Shown here: positions 48,701 to 60,161 of the stretch, one piece after another
How the letters are laid out: the number at the start of each line of letters is the position of its first letter
Numbering within the stretch: position 1 is the stretch's first letter
Assembly (NCBI GenBank): GCA_025766275.1
Contig: JAFKAC010000007.1
Span: 682,001-746,000 of the forward strand
Origin: Lactarius indigo
Lineage: Eukaryota; Basidiomycota; Agaricomycetes; Russulales; Russulaceae
Direction: 5' to 3'
DNA: 64,000 nucleotides
The notes under the pieces: model-generated
The model's database searches: none
What the model saw: the letters and a program-made list of their open reading frames with translations, nothing else
What the model was told of the DNA's origin: nothing
Program-made: the position numbers and the translations under genes

Positions 48701-49271
48701 TGCGCATAAATTGCATTTCCACTTGGTTCCACCGGCAACCCAGGTGCACCATGGATTCACGTACCCCCCGCATTTCTCACAGCGAGCAGGCCCAGACTCT
48801 CCGCACTCGATGAGTGGGACAGGTTCTTCCCGGTCATCCAGATCAGCGAATGGTTGAACAACGGCAACAATAGGAATGTTGAGATCTTCAGCAAGGCGGG
48901 AAGTGTTTGGCATGTTCCAAGTAGAGACACGAATGAACTTTGGTGATGAGTTGCCTGCGCGAGTTGGGGTTCAGAAAGAAGTGGGTGAGGATCGGAGAGG
49001 TAGAAACGCGCCTTGGTCAATTGCAACAAAGTCTGTGGTGGATTGAGGAACGTGGCTTCCGGGAAGCGTCATATATGTCTGTTTTGCCCATTTTGCGCGA
49101 TCTGCTTCGATGCTGTCCACGGGCGAAGGAACTTGACGGGGCTCGATGTGGGCGCGAAAGCCTACGAGATGAGAAAGGAAAAGAATGAGGAGAGAGAAGG
49201 GCAGCTATACCTGTCAATGTTGCCCCCGCACTGTGAGGCGGTTGTGGGATGTGTGCGCCGTGCGGTGACAT
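45782..49271 (-). CDS. SEC24: COPII coat subunit Sec24
   Basis: A many-exon gene starting at 49271 (exons 49271-49211, 49161-49012, 48954-48688, 48602 onward), about 900 residues. The amino end [10 protein letters not shown] leads to [19 protein letters not shown], the zinc finger ([18 protein letters not shown], then CNLC), the trunk domain ([31 protein letters not shown]), the helical region ([19 protein letters not shown]) and the gelsolin-like end ([39 protein letters not shown]). Sec24 selects cargo for ER-to-Golgi vesicles with Sec23. Two introns require GC donors (48955-49011 and 47022-47077). The last exon either reads through to 45782 or splices to a stop at 45804. It is divergent from MAK5, with 87 bases between start codons. 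Confidence 0.92.
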
Positions 49272-49358
49272 CGCCGGTCAATTGTAAGGTCAACCGAAGA
49301 CCAAGTAGCCACACCGACACCGACATCAAAACTTACCACGGCCCGGGATTGCGTCTGA

Positions 49359-52078
49359 ATGTCAAAGAAACGGAAAACACGACACGTCGCGCTCGATGAT
49401 TTATCTTGGCAGCCTGTGGTGCGTACGCATGCGGCTGGCCTGGATTTCGACGAAGGACTCCTCGAATTAGAGGAAGTGGTCGGTGTACAGGTCGAGTATC
49501 ACCAAACTGCGAATGGGCGCGTAGCTTCGTTCACAGTGCGTTTTCTCTCTCTGAGCTGGGCTTTTGGAATGTGCATGTCCCTGATATCCCTCAGGTGGAT
49601 GATTCGAAAGACACACCGACAGCGGTTGAGGAACAGACGCGTCCACAGACCACCACCGTGTCTGGAGAGGTCACTCAGACAGCCTCCGCCGAGTGCAGGC
49701 CCGTCACGGCATTTGATTGTATGTCCTACTGCGGGTTTGAAAATCTGCTAGACATTCGAGCTCAATGCACGATTTGTCCCAGCGAACAATCTACTACCGG
49801 AATGGCACTTCTTCTCACTCCACCCACAGTTGTATGCGGCCCTTTATTCACAGGAATTTGTCAACCCAACCCCAATTCAGTCCCTAACCATACCAAAGGC
49901 ACTTGGTGGGCGCGATGTCATTGGCGTTGCCTGAGACCGTCCGTTCCTTGGTTTTTGAGCTCGCGTACCACACTTAGTTCAACGTCTAGGGCTCCGGGAA
50001 AACCCTCGCTTATGGCTTACCTATTCTCCACGAACTCCTGACTAGCGCTACGAGCTCGCCACCTCCAGCAAAATCACGTCGTCCCTTACGTGCTTTGATT
50101 CTCGCACCTACGCGCGAACTCGCCCTTCAAGTTTCCGCGCATCTAAACGCTTGTTTGAACCCCCACGACGCAACTACGACCGCCGATGGGAAACCCCAGA
50201 AGCGCAAGCGCAAGACTACTTCTGATGAGGGGAGAGAGGGGGGACCATCCGTTCCGCGCTCGCCACCGCTCGTGAGCGTCGCCGCAATCGTTGGCGGGAT
50301 GTCAACTCAAAAACAGAGGCGGATACTGGAGCGCGGTGTTGACGTCCTTGTTGCTACTCCTGGGCGATTGTGGGATATCCTCGAAGAGGCGAGTCACCAC
50401 CGAATTATTGGATTGCAGGCTCAATAAGTGTGACTAGGACGACGAACTTGCGGAGGACGTGAAGAATCTCCGGTACCTAGTGTTAGACGAAGCAGATAGG
50501 ATGATCGAAGCGGGTCACTTTGCCCAGCTGGATAGCATCTTACGGTTGACACGAAGGCAATCCGGGTATACTTCCCTTGTCTCGTTATCCCGGGTCGCCA
50601 TGCTGATTCGTGGAATTCTAAAGCGAAGTCGTCACAGATCCAGAGTTTCATTCTGAGCACCAACCCACTCCATCAAATGATGCAAATCTTTGGCCTGCTA
50701 TGCAGACCTTCGTGTTCTCTGCCACGCTTAGTAAGGAACTCCAGCAGAACTTGAAAAAGCGTTGGCAACCCAGAGGGGTTAAAAAGAACAACGGAACAAC
50801 CTCTACTCTTGATGACCTACTCTTGCGACTCGACTTTCGAGACTCGGAACCCGAAATCATCAACATTAGCCCTGAGGGTGGCGTGGTCTCGACGTTGAAG
50901 GAAAACAGGATCGAATGCCTTGCCACTGACAAGGTTTGTGTAATCAGTGGGGTGTATCATACATATCATCGAGTCACCCTCCATAGGATGTCCATCTTTA
51001 CCATTTCCTTCTGCGATATCCAGGTCGCACGCTCGTGTTCCTATCATCAATAGATGGTATTCGCCGATTGACACCTCTTCTTGAGCTACTCGGTTTGCCG
51101 ACTTTTCCACTTCACTCGCAACTCGAGCAGCGCCAGCGCCTTAAGAACCTCGATCGGTGCGTACTCGTTCAGACGTCGTTTGGGACTCAATATAAAGTCA
51201 TTGTCGTAGTTTCAAATCACATGCACACTCTATCCTGCTCGCGACAGACATTGCTGCTCGTGGACTCGACATTCCGTTGGTATCCCATGTCGTTCATTAC
51301 CAAATCCCTCGGACTGTGGACACCTACATCCACCGTAACGGGCGTACAGCGCGAGCGCAGCGGCGCGGTTTTAGTTTATTGATATGCGCACCGGACGAGC
51401 GAAGAGTCGCGCGTGCGCTATTTGGAAGTCTTGGCCGCCGTACGTGTCGTCTTACACTACCGTAGTTCTATACTGACGGGCATATAGAGATCGCAGACGT
51501 TGAGGAGATGAGCGTCGAGCATCATCCTTCTGGACAAACTTAAACGGCGTTTGCGGATCGCCAAAGAGATCGATGCCATGCAACACCGCGTGAATAAGGC
51601 GACCCACGAGAAGAAATGGATACGTGCAACAGCAGACGCGCTGGACATAGAACTGGATTCCGATTACTTATCTGAGTGCGCAACACGTCTTTATCCTCTT
51701 GATTTTCCCTTTCACTGATCGAATTAAATCAGCGACGGTGCAGACCGTTCAAGTAAGGCTCGCGGTTCGAGATTAGTCCGGCTCAGGGCTGATCTCAAAG
51801 AGCTGCTATCTCAACCACTTGTTGCGAGAGGGGTGTCCACGCGGTACATTACATATGGCAGCCGGCCCGTTGCACCCGCCATGCTAGCGGGAGAATGTGA
51901 GAGTGTTTGGGTTTTCTCCGCTGTTGTGTGTTCCTAACTATGTACAGACCAAGAGGGGATGATAGGCGTAGAGAAGACAGACGCTAGCGCCAACGCCGTT
52001 CCCTTGAAGGAAAAAAAAGTGACAAAGGCGGTTGAATTTGAGGAGTGGACGGGGATTTCAACCATGAGTGCATCATGA
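49359..52078 (+). CDS. MAK5: DEAD-box RNA helicase Mak5 (DDX24 type), with frame offsets
   Basis: The start [20 protein letters not shown] is typical of Mak5. Exons include 49359-49535, 49595-49718, 49783-49938 and 49990-50388, then more to the stop at 52078. Helicase motifs seen: Q motif ([10 protein letters not shown]), GSGKT, APTRELA, VATPGRL, DEAD (VLDEADRMI), SAT (FVFSATLS), [12 protein letters not shown] and [13 protein letters not shown]. Mak5 acts in assembly of the 60S subunit. The intron at 50389-50437 needs a GC donor. Two frame problems occur: at 49932 an extra T makes a TGA exactly before the GAG-ACC that completes ETGSGKT, and near 51520 the frame must shift by one to reach [16 protein letters not shown]. 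Either the assembly has inserted bases, or the gene is damaged or frameshifted. Confidence 0.85.
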
Positions 52079-52424
52079 GGGCTAGGAACGGCGTTCAACT
52101 GCCTCAACATGGCAACGTGTCCCAATGCCACAATCACCAGAACTCTTATTGTTGCTACGCTCCCATCTAGCTTCGTCATAACAGCCCCCTTATTGGAACA
52201 CTGTGTAAAAATGGCTGTGCTCTGTTGTACCACTATAGGAATTTGTCAAATGCTGTGCGATCGGAAGCGCCCCAAGTATGGGTTGTTGGCCGACCTTAAC
52301 TCCCCGCGGGATCGATAGTCCCCCGAATATACACGCCATGCCTTCTCCACACCCCACATCAAACGTGAGTCTCAGCGTAATATAAAGCCCACATCGACGG
52401 CCGCACACCTCTGCCACCTGTGTC
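52079..52424. other. Intergenic stretch
   Basis: The 3-prime flank of MAK5 and the 5-prime flank of the following gene. No gene, RNA or repeat was recognised. Confidence 0.5.
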
Positions 52425-53359
52425 ATGTCTACCTCCACCCAATATCTCAGTGTGCCCCAGTTGAACCATCGGCCCTCGCAACACCGTAACGATCGCGGAC
52501 CCAGACGTCCAGCACATTTATCACGGGTGCACCATCAATCTGTGGCGGCAGGACATACGGCATCTTCCTCCAAAGTGAAGCTCGAAGACACCCCCCTCGG
52601 AGCTCCCGTTCCCACCCAGACCTCTCCAGTCCAAACTGCCCGCACTTTCTCCCCCACCCCTGCTTCGTCCCCCCAGGCGACGCCTCCGAGCCATACTCCA
52701 CCGTCACCTCGTAGTAGCACGGTACAGTATCACCATCCTCCTCCAAATACTCCCAAACACGGAATCCAACTGACTTCTCCCCCAACCAAACAGTCACAAC
52801 TATCCCCTCGCAGCATATTCCGCGCGATGCCATTCCTCGTTCGCCTGCGCTCTCCGCGATCAGACCTGTTGAGCCTCTCGTGCACTTCTGGTGCTCCGCG
52901 CACGCACCCCGTCCTCGGCCGGTCTCAGCTGCACAAGGGCCCCCAGTCGCTCACTTATAGCAGGACTCTCGTCTGCGCGGATGCGGTCAACGCGGAGGTC
53001 CTACTGCGCTTCGCGCGCAACGAACTACTCGAACGTGCCCAGCAGGTAGATCGACACGTCACAGCCCTTGTGGACGAAGAGTACGTGTTCGCTTGCTCCG
53101 TTCCGTGGATCAATCCGCACGAGGCCAATTTGATCACATAGGTGGCAGTATACCGTTCAGCAGACCAAGAGCGGTGATTATAACGTCCAGGTACGTGATT
53201 CAGCTATCTCATCCGAAACTTCTTAAACGTTTTGATTAGGTTTCCTACTCGGCACGTCCCGCACAGTGTAAGAGCACAACGGCGGATCCTCGGAAGCCGA
53301 TTGCGTTGAGTCATGTCACGAATATTCCAGGTCTTATGCGTATCATTCAGAGCGAATAA
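52425..53359 (+). CDS. Hypothetical protein with Pro/Ser-rich amino end
   Basis: Exons 52425-53080, 53142-53190 and 53240-53359 give 274 residues; all three phases agree, and the introns are 61 and 49 bases with good GT-AG ends. The first 150 residues are Pro/Ser/Thr/His-rich. The second part is ordered: a helix (FARNELLERAQQVDRHVTAL) followed by WQYTVQQTKSGDYNVQVSY and a closing ALSHVTNIPGLMRIIQSE. The small carboxyl exons make this a real gene, but the first exon could contain an unrecognised intron because its reading is low complexity. I do not recognise the family and assign no function. Confidence 0.58.
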
Positions 53360-53587
53360 TCCCTTTATTTCTCTATGTATCGTCTTTTGTACTCATTACC
53401 CCACCAATTCCTGTACTTTGTTTCTCTGTATTGTCCTCGCGCCCGGATGGAATAAAATCGAGTTCATCTTTATTGTTCGCAGTTCTTCTGACCATACACT
53501 ATCCCAAACATTTAATAGTAACACTGCTAACACAACCGGTCCCACATGGTTCGTCATAAAGGAGCGCTCCAACATTCGATATCCCGA

Positions 53588-56500
53588 TTAGTATGGTGGA
53601 CCTTGTCCATATCTGCTGTAGCTCGTTGATCCATAGCCGGACCCGGATTGTCCGTCCGAAGCATCTGGGAAGCCAGGACCGCTCTGTGGGAAGCTGGGCG
53701 CGGTTCCAGGAAAGCTTGACGGGGGATCAGGGGGCGGTCCATACGAAGAATTGAAATTCCCGCCTGAGTCAGGCATGCCCAAATATCCGGTCCCTTGTTG
53801 ACCTGGATACAACGATTGTCCGGGGAAGGATGACGCCGGATACGACGGTTCCTGCGGAGAGACAGGGGGGCCAGCTAGGTAAGGAGGTTGCGATCCGGAA
53901 TCGGGGAAGCCTGGGGCTGAAGGTATGTAAGGTGGCTGACCCGGCACACTTGGGAGGCCAGGTTGAGTGGGAGAATGATATTCGTGCCCGTGGCCATGAT
54001 GTGGACCTGAAGTATGCGGCGGACGCGGAGATTGCGACTGTGGCAGTGGACGGACCACCGGGATATGATGGCGGGGGGCCCGCCATGTACGACTGGGATG
54101 CAAAAGGGGTGGGACTGTCCCCAAAGAAGCTAGCTGCCTGTCCCCCACCGGGTCTTGGCGAGAGTGGGGCCGGAGGCGGGGCTGCTCCAGGCACTGGCAC
54201 GGTGCCCATAGTCGTGCCAAATGTATCACGTCCTGTACCAGCCCCGCCGCTGAACTGATTATACAACCCCTGAGCTTGCGCCATTCCAGGAATTCCATGG
54301 AGGAGGTTGGGAACATTCCCTTGCCCAGGAAATCCTGCATTGCCAGCGAAAGTACCATGACTCTGGCTCACGGGTGCACTTCCCTGCGCCACCTAGACGT
54401 ACATTCTGATGACCGCGCACGGCTTGCTTAGATAAACGCGCGAGAACCGCGCTTTGCTGGTGCCCGAGGGACTGTAACCAAAGTTTGATACAAGCCAGCA
54501 TTTCGCGCTGAATCTGGGAGGAGTGGTTTTGAAAATCAGGATGAAACCTACGATCAGTGAGCAAGAGACCGTTGATTGGATCCGAGTAATGTACGAACAG
54601 GCATTGCAATATTTCATCTGTCACCGACTTCACGTTTATAGAATTGTCGTCCCATGCCTTGACAACCGCCGTCACTGTGTGTTTCTGGGCACGAATTAAA
54701 CCAGATATCTACATATTATAAAGGGCGAGCGTACCACGATCACTTTAGGCTACGTTCCCCGCTGGTTCATTAAGAATTAAATTCTAGACGCCACACCGTT
54801 AGCTGAGCGCACACTCTCAGTAAGTCATCGCGAACGCACGAAATGATCTTTGCTCAGGAATGAGTGGGTGGGGTCCGACTACCCAGTATGAGTTCTGCTG
54901 CCTTTCACTGAAATGTAGGCACAACTCACTGCTTGTGGATCATTGAAGACCTATGGGAGCGAATATGTTAATGAAGTTACTGTACGTCCGAAAACCCACT
55001 AACCTCATACTGGTCATGAGTATTGATGACTTCGCTTGAGGCTGCCATTAATTGAGTGCTCGCAGTCGACAAGATAGGTTTCAGGTAGGGCTAAGTGGAA
55101 TTGAAATGAAGAAAAACAATTACGCCAAAAAATACTTGACACTAACCTCGAGTGTAGTAAAAACGAAAACTCGAAGACAATCAATGTTGATATATCCTTG
55201 AGACCTCTCTCACTCACCTGATATGGATTCAGTAATCTTCTCAATTATTGACCCGAGTCCTGGGATTTTTTCTGGGAACACAAACGTGATTTGTTTGCCA
55301 AAGGCTTGATATAAACCAAGCGACGCTCGTCTTACCAATTGTCTTCTCGATCTTCTTTGCCACTGACGTTGGAATATTGATCAAAGATTATCTGGTGACC
55401 GACACACCGAACACACCTGAATCCCTGAAGCTCAACACCTGCCAAAGCACGGCATGTAATTCTTGGGGGCTCATTTGGTCCGGAGGTTTGCCACCTTGAG
55501 CGGGAGCATCACGAATACGCTCGATTCCTTCCATATCACGAGTGATCTCGGTGCCCGACCCTCCAGGTAATTTGAATAGTAGATCCCGAAGATTATCTGT
55601 AGGTGACCGCCCTGCAGACACTGAGCGTGAGCGTGCAGAGTCTAAAGCTTTGTTGAGGTCGGAAACAGAAGCCTCGCTCTGGATGACTTGTCAGTTTGAG
55701 AGCCCCGAGGGCCAAATGCCCAGTACGTACGATGTGATCGGTAGCCTCTGATTATTGCGTCAGAACAAGGTTTCGGCGCAGATCGGGGACTCACCGCCAA
55801 GAAGACTGTGCAGGAAATCGCTGGAACCGAAAGTGCCAGTGACCAAAGGAGCGACCCATCTACCGTTGGGGGCTTGTATGCGCACATTATCGCCGACGTG
55901 TACGAATACGTTAGAGTGACCCATCGCGACAAGCGCAAGTTCACAAAAGTTCGAGTGTGCACTGAAGTCCTCGAGGGTGTGCATCTAGAATCAAAAATAT
56001 GCCTCCGTGAGCCAGACACATAACAGTACCGAGTCTCTAGTACAGACGGCTTGCCCAAGAAGACGATAAGCTTCATATTCGTCCTGCTTCCTCCCATCGG
56101 CGCGATGTTGTCGGCCTATATGTATGCAACGTTCAAGAGTACGGCGAACGAGGGCTTTCGAAGTATCCCACGGCCCGATTTCTGCATAGCTACAGGTCAG
56201 TACGGAATGTAATCAAGGCTACGGTCACTACCATTGGCAATGTAGTTTTTCATGCCTGTGCGAGGGTCCACCTCCAGTTCTCTAGGCTGTGATGAACAGA
56301 TTAAGGTGATTCGGGTAGCCTGGTAAAGCGCTCATGCACATACATCGACTGGTCCACGTAGTCTTGGATCGAATTTGCGCGCATCTTGACCATCACCGTA
56401 GCCCTTGGGGTTATCTATGTGTTCCGCCTAAAAAACGAAGGATGAGTGATCTCTCGCAGGCACGTTTCAAAAGTTCATACAGGGAGATAAACACCAAGTC

Positions 56501-57224
56501 TTTCCACCGTCACCTCGAACTCATTCGTCGCGTATCCGTGCGCCTACAAAGAATCAATGAATAAAGGTATGTGCTATGCTGCAACCGACGCACTAGGAAT
56601 CCAAGAGCCATGCACAGATTGATGATCGTCTGAAATGATACATTACCAGCTGAGAATAGTCTCAAAAATGGCTGGTGCTTACCTGCAGCGGAAGCTTCTG
56701 TAAACCTGTAATATCCACAGCCTTATATTGCAGGTATCAATAGAAAATAGCGGCCAGTACATAGAGATACAAACCTGACTGTAATCTCGGAGCCAATTTC
56801 TATACAATAGGGGTGAGTCTCTTAGCGTGAAGACAACACCAGAATTATGCGCACCCAAAGTATATGCGTTTGATGTCCAAACCACCGAATTTTGTTCCCC
56901 CCTTTCCAATGAGAGCACCTATAGCAAATCCACCCGTCTTCTTTGCCAGCCCGGACAGTGTGTCTTCCTATATTGGGAACACGATGAAGGGCACTACTAC
57001 TCATATTAAAGGTAATCACGCACTATATCGCCATGGCGGAAAGCACGACCCTCCATATAAGCGAATCTGACACGCAGATCTCATGAGTGCCGCACAAGAC
57101 GCATAGCAGATGATGTCACGCACGAAGGGATGTTGCCAGCGCCGAATGCGTGAACGCCATTTCCAGGTAGACAGACAACCAAGATGGTTAACAATAACAA
57201 AAAAGCAGACCTAGAGAAGGACAT
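53588..57224 (-). CDS. Het-C heterokaryon incompatibility-type protein
   Basis: A many-exon minus-strand gene. It starts at 57224 with a signal peptide (MSFSRSAFLLLLTILVVCLP) directly before FGAGNIPS. Conserved Het-C blocks follow in order: MEGRAFRHGDIEDTLSGLAK, GGLDIKRIYFGNWLRDYSQ, EHIDNPKGYGDGQDARK, DPRTGMKNYIAN, MHTLEDFSAHSNFCELALVA, NGRWVAPLVTGTFGSSDFLH, EPYLKPIL, VINTHDQYEVFNDPQ and VTDEILQCLFVHYSDPINGL. The end is Gly/Pro/Ser/Tyr-rich, as in Neurospora het-c. That gene controls non-self recognition in ascomycetes; in basidiomycetes its function is not established. The low-complexity tail is in two frames and needs a one-base offset near 54048. Exon limits inside were followed by splice sites but not all were listed. 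Confidence 0.9.
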
Positions 57225-59292
57225 CTGTGAAGGGAACCGACAGATGAATGGGTTGGGCGTGGAGTAACAAGGAAGGAGAAAGAAATATATGCTGTGATTG
57301 CTGACTAGTTCTCCTTGGGGTATATTCTAGATTCAAATCGATGATGTATAAACGTGATTGACAGATCACACCTGGCTACCGTACTGCCCCGTTTAGTAAG
57401 ATTACACAGAAATAGGTCACAAATTTCCCAGATTGATCCAGAACAAGCCCATCTAGATCCTGATTGATGAGATCCGCTCTGGCGACATACGCTCTCATTT
57501 GGTAGCTGCCATGCTGGCAACCCGACCCTGTGACGGCACAGTCAACGTGTGTCTACTCAGGGTGCTGTTCCTCATTAGATATACAATAGATTCATATTTG
57601 TCTGCTGCTACAGGATCGATCATCTGGCCAGTCCTACCATCGTTTGATCCTTCTCCCTACTGAACGACTTGGGCTTATCACCTTAGTCGGATGATCTTCT
57701 TCGTACCTCTTGGCTCTCCGTTTCAACTTCGGCAGACTCTCCATGACTTAGTTATGGAGTAGGCAATTGCACTTATCTGCAGCCTTCACTGTGCTAAATT
57801 GGCGCTACTTTCTGACTCAGATATTTCGATTTGCCGATGCCGAAGCCGTGGACATCGCGATAGGCGGCCACGAACTGCGTATTTGTCGAGTGCTCCGTTG
57901 GTCACTCTCTGTACCTCCTGTTCAGTTAAGTCCCATGTTAGCAGGCCAAGTTTACAACCATATCTCTGAATCTGGGTTTTGTGGTCGACGCCTTGAAATT
58001 CGTGGCAATGATCAGCATGGCTCGGAAGCCCTCAAGCCTCATGTTTCCGTTTCCTGTTATGGGCCTGTATCCTCGAATCGGAGTCGGGATCACCACATGA
58101 ATGCTAGTAGGCCTTCCATGACAAGAACTACATCCCATCAGTCGGTTAGCGAGAGCAAGCATGGAGGTATTTGGACCGTTTGGCGGACAATGGTTCGTTG
58201 ATCTGCTTCAATCAATGCTAATCTTAACATCTATTTTGACGTACAGACCGACACGCTCCCGTAGCCCATGACCGAAACCAAATAAGCAGTGAAATGTCCC
58301 GAAGGCGTGGTATGGAAATTGCTTCTGCAATTGCGCGACTATGAGTGAATTCATCTCCTTATGAGCCCGCTAATTATGAGCAGATACGCGTGCGAGCATC
58401 GTACCACCTTCTTTCCCTCTCAAAATGGACCAAAAACCTCCACTGCGACGTCGAGTCTGCGGTAGCAGAGGACGGCCAAATCGGGGTCAGGTTGGACAAG
58501 ATGTGAAATTTGTTTCATGAAAATATTGACGGCTTGTTGCGTGAGGCTCTACGTGTCTGTCGGAAATCCGTGTTTTGTTCTTCAACTGCGCGGCCTCGGT
58601 CACATTTTCTAAATTGGGCCACTGCTCTCGCAGATACGCTAATCGCCATCCTGCTGGCGGTGTCCACAAGGTCACGAAAACTTTCCAAACCTCGAAGTAT
58701 TCGACGTCTTCTGTTTTGCATCGTGAGGGAGATATAACTTGAATTGCAAGTGAGCACCAAGCGAGTTCCTCGATAAGTCTTCCGAGTTGACACCATACCT
58801 GGTGAGTGCTTTACTTGTCTCCGCTGGCCCCATCGCTTTCCCTCGTATTTATCCATCAACCCTTGACGGTTGACTCGAACTTCTTCGCGGTCAACGGAGT
58901 CAACAACTTACTTGTAGGTTACATTATAACGTAATTTGAGGAAGGCAAACCGGCGAGCTTTGCATTGCTTGTATACGCAATTCCTGCAGTGTTACTGTAA
59001 GGAAGCATCAAAGGCGAAACGCGATTGAGAACTGTACAGTATCGTCCCTTACCCTAGCCGGGTCGTGACCGTGCCTGCGATTCTTTGAATATGGGTTTTA
59101 TTTCGATAGGATATGAGGAACTCGCAATATTTTGGTCTTACATCCATTCACTCGCATTTTATAAGCCTGAAGAGCCATCGTCGGCTTGGCTTGGTTGGGT
59201 GAGTCGCATATAGGGTTAGGGTTGCGTTTTCGACAAGCCTCTTGTTGATCAACCAACCTAATTGTGCAACAAACCTCGTTATCCTCACCAAG
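57225..59292. other. Gene-poor stretch with telomere-like box
   Basis: No confident gene in 2 kb. A plus-strand frame at 57767-58201 (144 codons) has no recognisable motif or splice partner. Near the right end, TAGGGTTAGGGTTG (59211-59224) is almost two telomeric TTAGGG units, about 70 bases upstream of LSM4. Such teloboxes are bound by Myb-type factors in promoters of growth genes in several eukaryotes. The remainder contains the HET-C promoter. Confidence 0.4.
59211..59224 (+). promoter_or_regulatory. Telobox-like TTAGGG element upstream of LSM4
   Basis: TAGGGTTAGGGTTG lies about 70 bases before the LSM4 start codon. In yeasts and plants, interstitial TTAGGG-type boxes are sites for Tbf1 or other telobox factors at ribosomal and RNA-processing genes. 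A regulatory role here is inferred from position only. Confidence 0.35.
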
Positions 59293-59962
59293 ATGGTATT
59301 ACATTCACACCACCCTCAGGTCCTCCAAGAGACTTACGGCTTCTCATAGTTACCGTTATCCCTTCTCAATGCTGCACAAAACAAGCCTATGGTCCGCTCG
59401 TTACTCGCCTCTGGCAAAGTTCCTCTCGTTGACTTTGACAGTTGGTCGAGCTCAAAAATGGGGAGACGTTCAACGGGCATCTCGTCAACTGCGATAACTT
59501 TATGAACATCACGCTTCGCGAGGTATACCAGACGAACGCAGAGGGAGATCGTTTTTGGAAGGTCAAGGAGTGCTACATTCGAGGAAGCACTGTGCGTTGG
59601 CGCCTCCCTTGCCCCGTTAAGGAGTTCCGTCCGACGTCTGATTCGTAGATAAAATACCTGCGCGTTCCGGATATGCTCCTGGATGTGGTGAAGGAGGAAC
59701 AGACACGCGCACGAGAGGCAGGAAAAAGCGCGCGGGGTGGCACCCATCCTGGTGGCGTCGGCCGAGGTGCGGAGCACGTCAGCCCTTCGATTCTGCTCGC
59801 TTATCTCTCGTCCAGGTCGCAGTGGAGCGCCACAGCGAGGTTTGTCCTCTTTGCTTCTGTCTCCTACAGCTGCTGAGGCACACACGTTCCTTCGTTCCAG
59901 GTCGTGGTGGCGCACGCGGTGGGCCAACGCGTGGAGGCCGTGCACGCGGGCGCGGCATATGA
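59293..59962 (+). CDS. LSM4: U6 snRNP Sm-like protein Lsm4
   Basis: Six exons (59293-59295, 59350-59391, 59442-59591, 59649-59766, 59816-59839, 59901-59962) give 132 residues. The first coding exon is just the ATG. The protein reads [14 protein letters not shown], then the Sm1 motif ([20 protein letters not shown]), Sm2 ([14 protein letters not shown]) and an Arg/Gly-rich tail ([20 protein letters not shown]). Lsm4 is part of the Lsm2-8 ring that binds U6 snRNA and the Lsm1-7 ring for mRNA decay. The two small exons in the tail were placed where the frame restores uninterrupted RGG repeats, and the tail exon phases all agree. The gene converges on the F-box gene, with 199 bases between stop codons. 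Confidence 0.92.
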
Positions 59963-60161
59963 GTCTGTGGTTCTCAACGTTTTCATTTTCGCCCATAGAG
60001 GTACTTTCTTTATCACCGACGTAATGGTACCATCATGGCGAGTGGGTGAGCAGCTGGGAGTCCCTAATCTAACAAAGCGCGGTGGAATCGGCAGTTGCGA
60101 TTGTGGGTGATAGCAGGTTAGCGTACAACTAATCAAAAATACGGTCGATATATGCTTTGCA

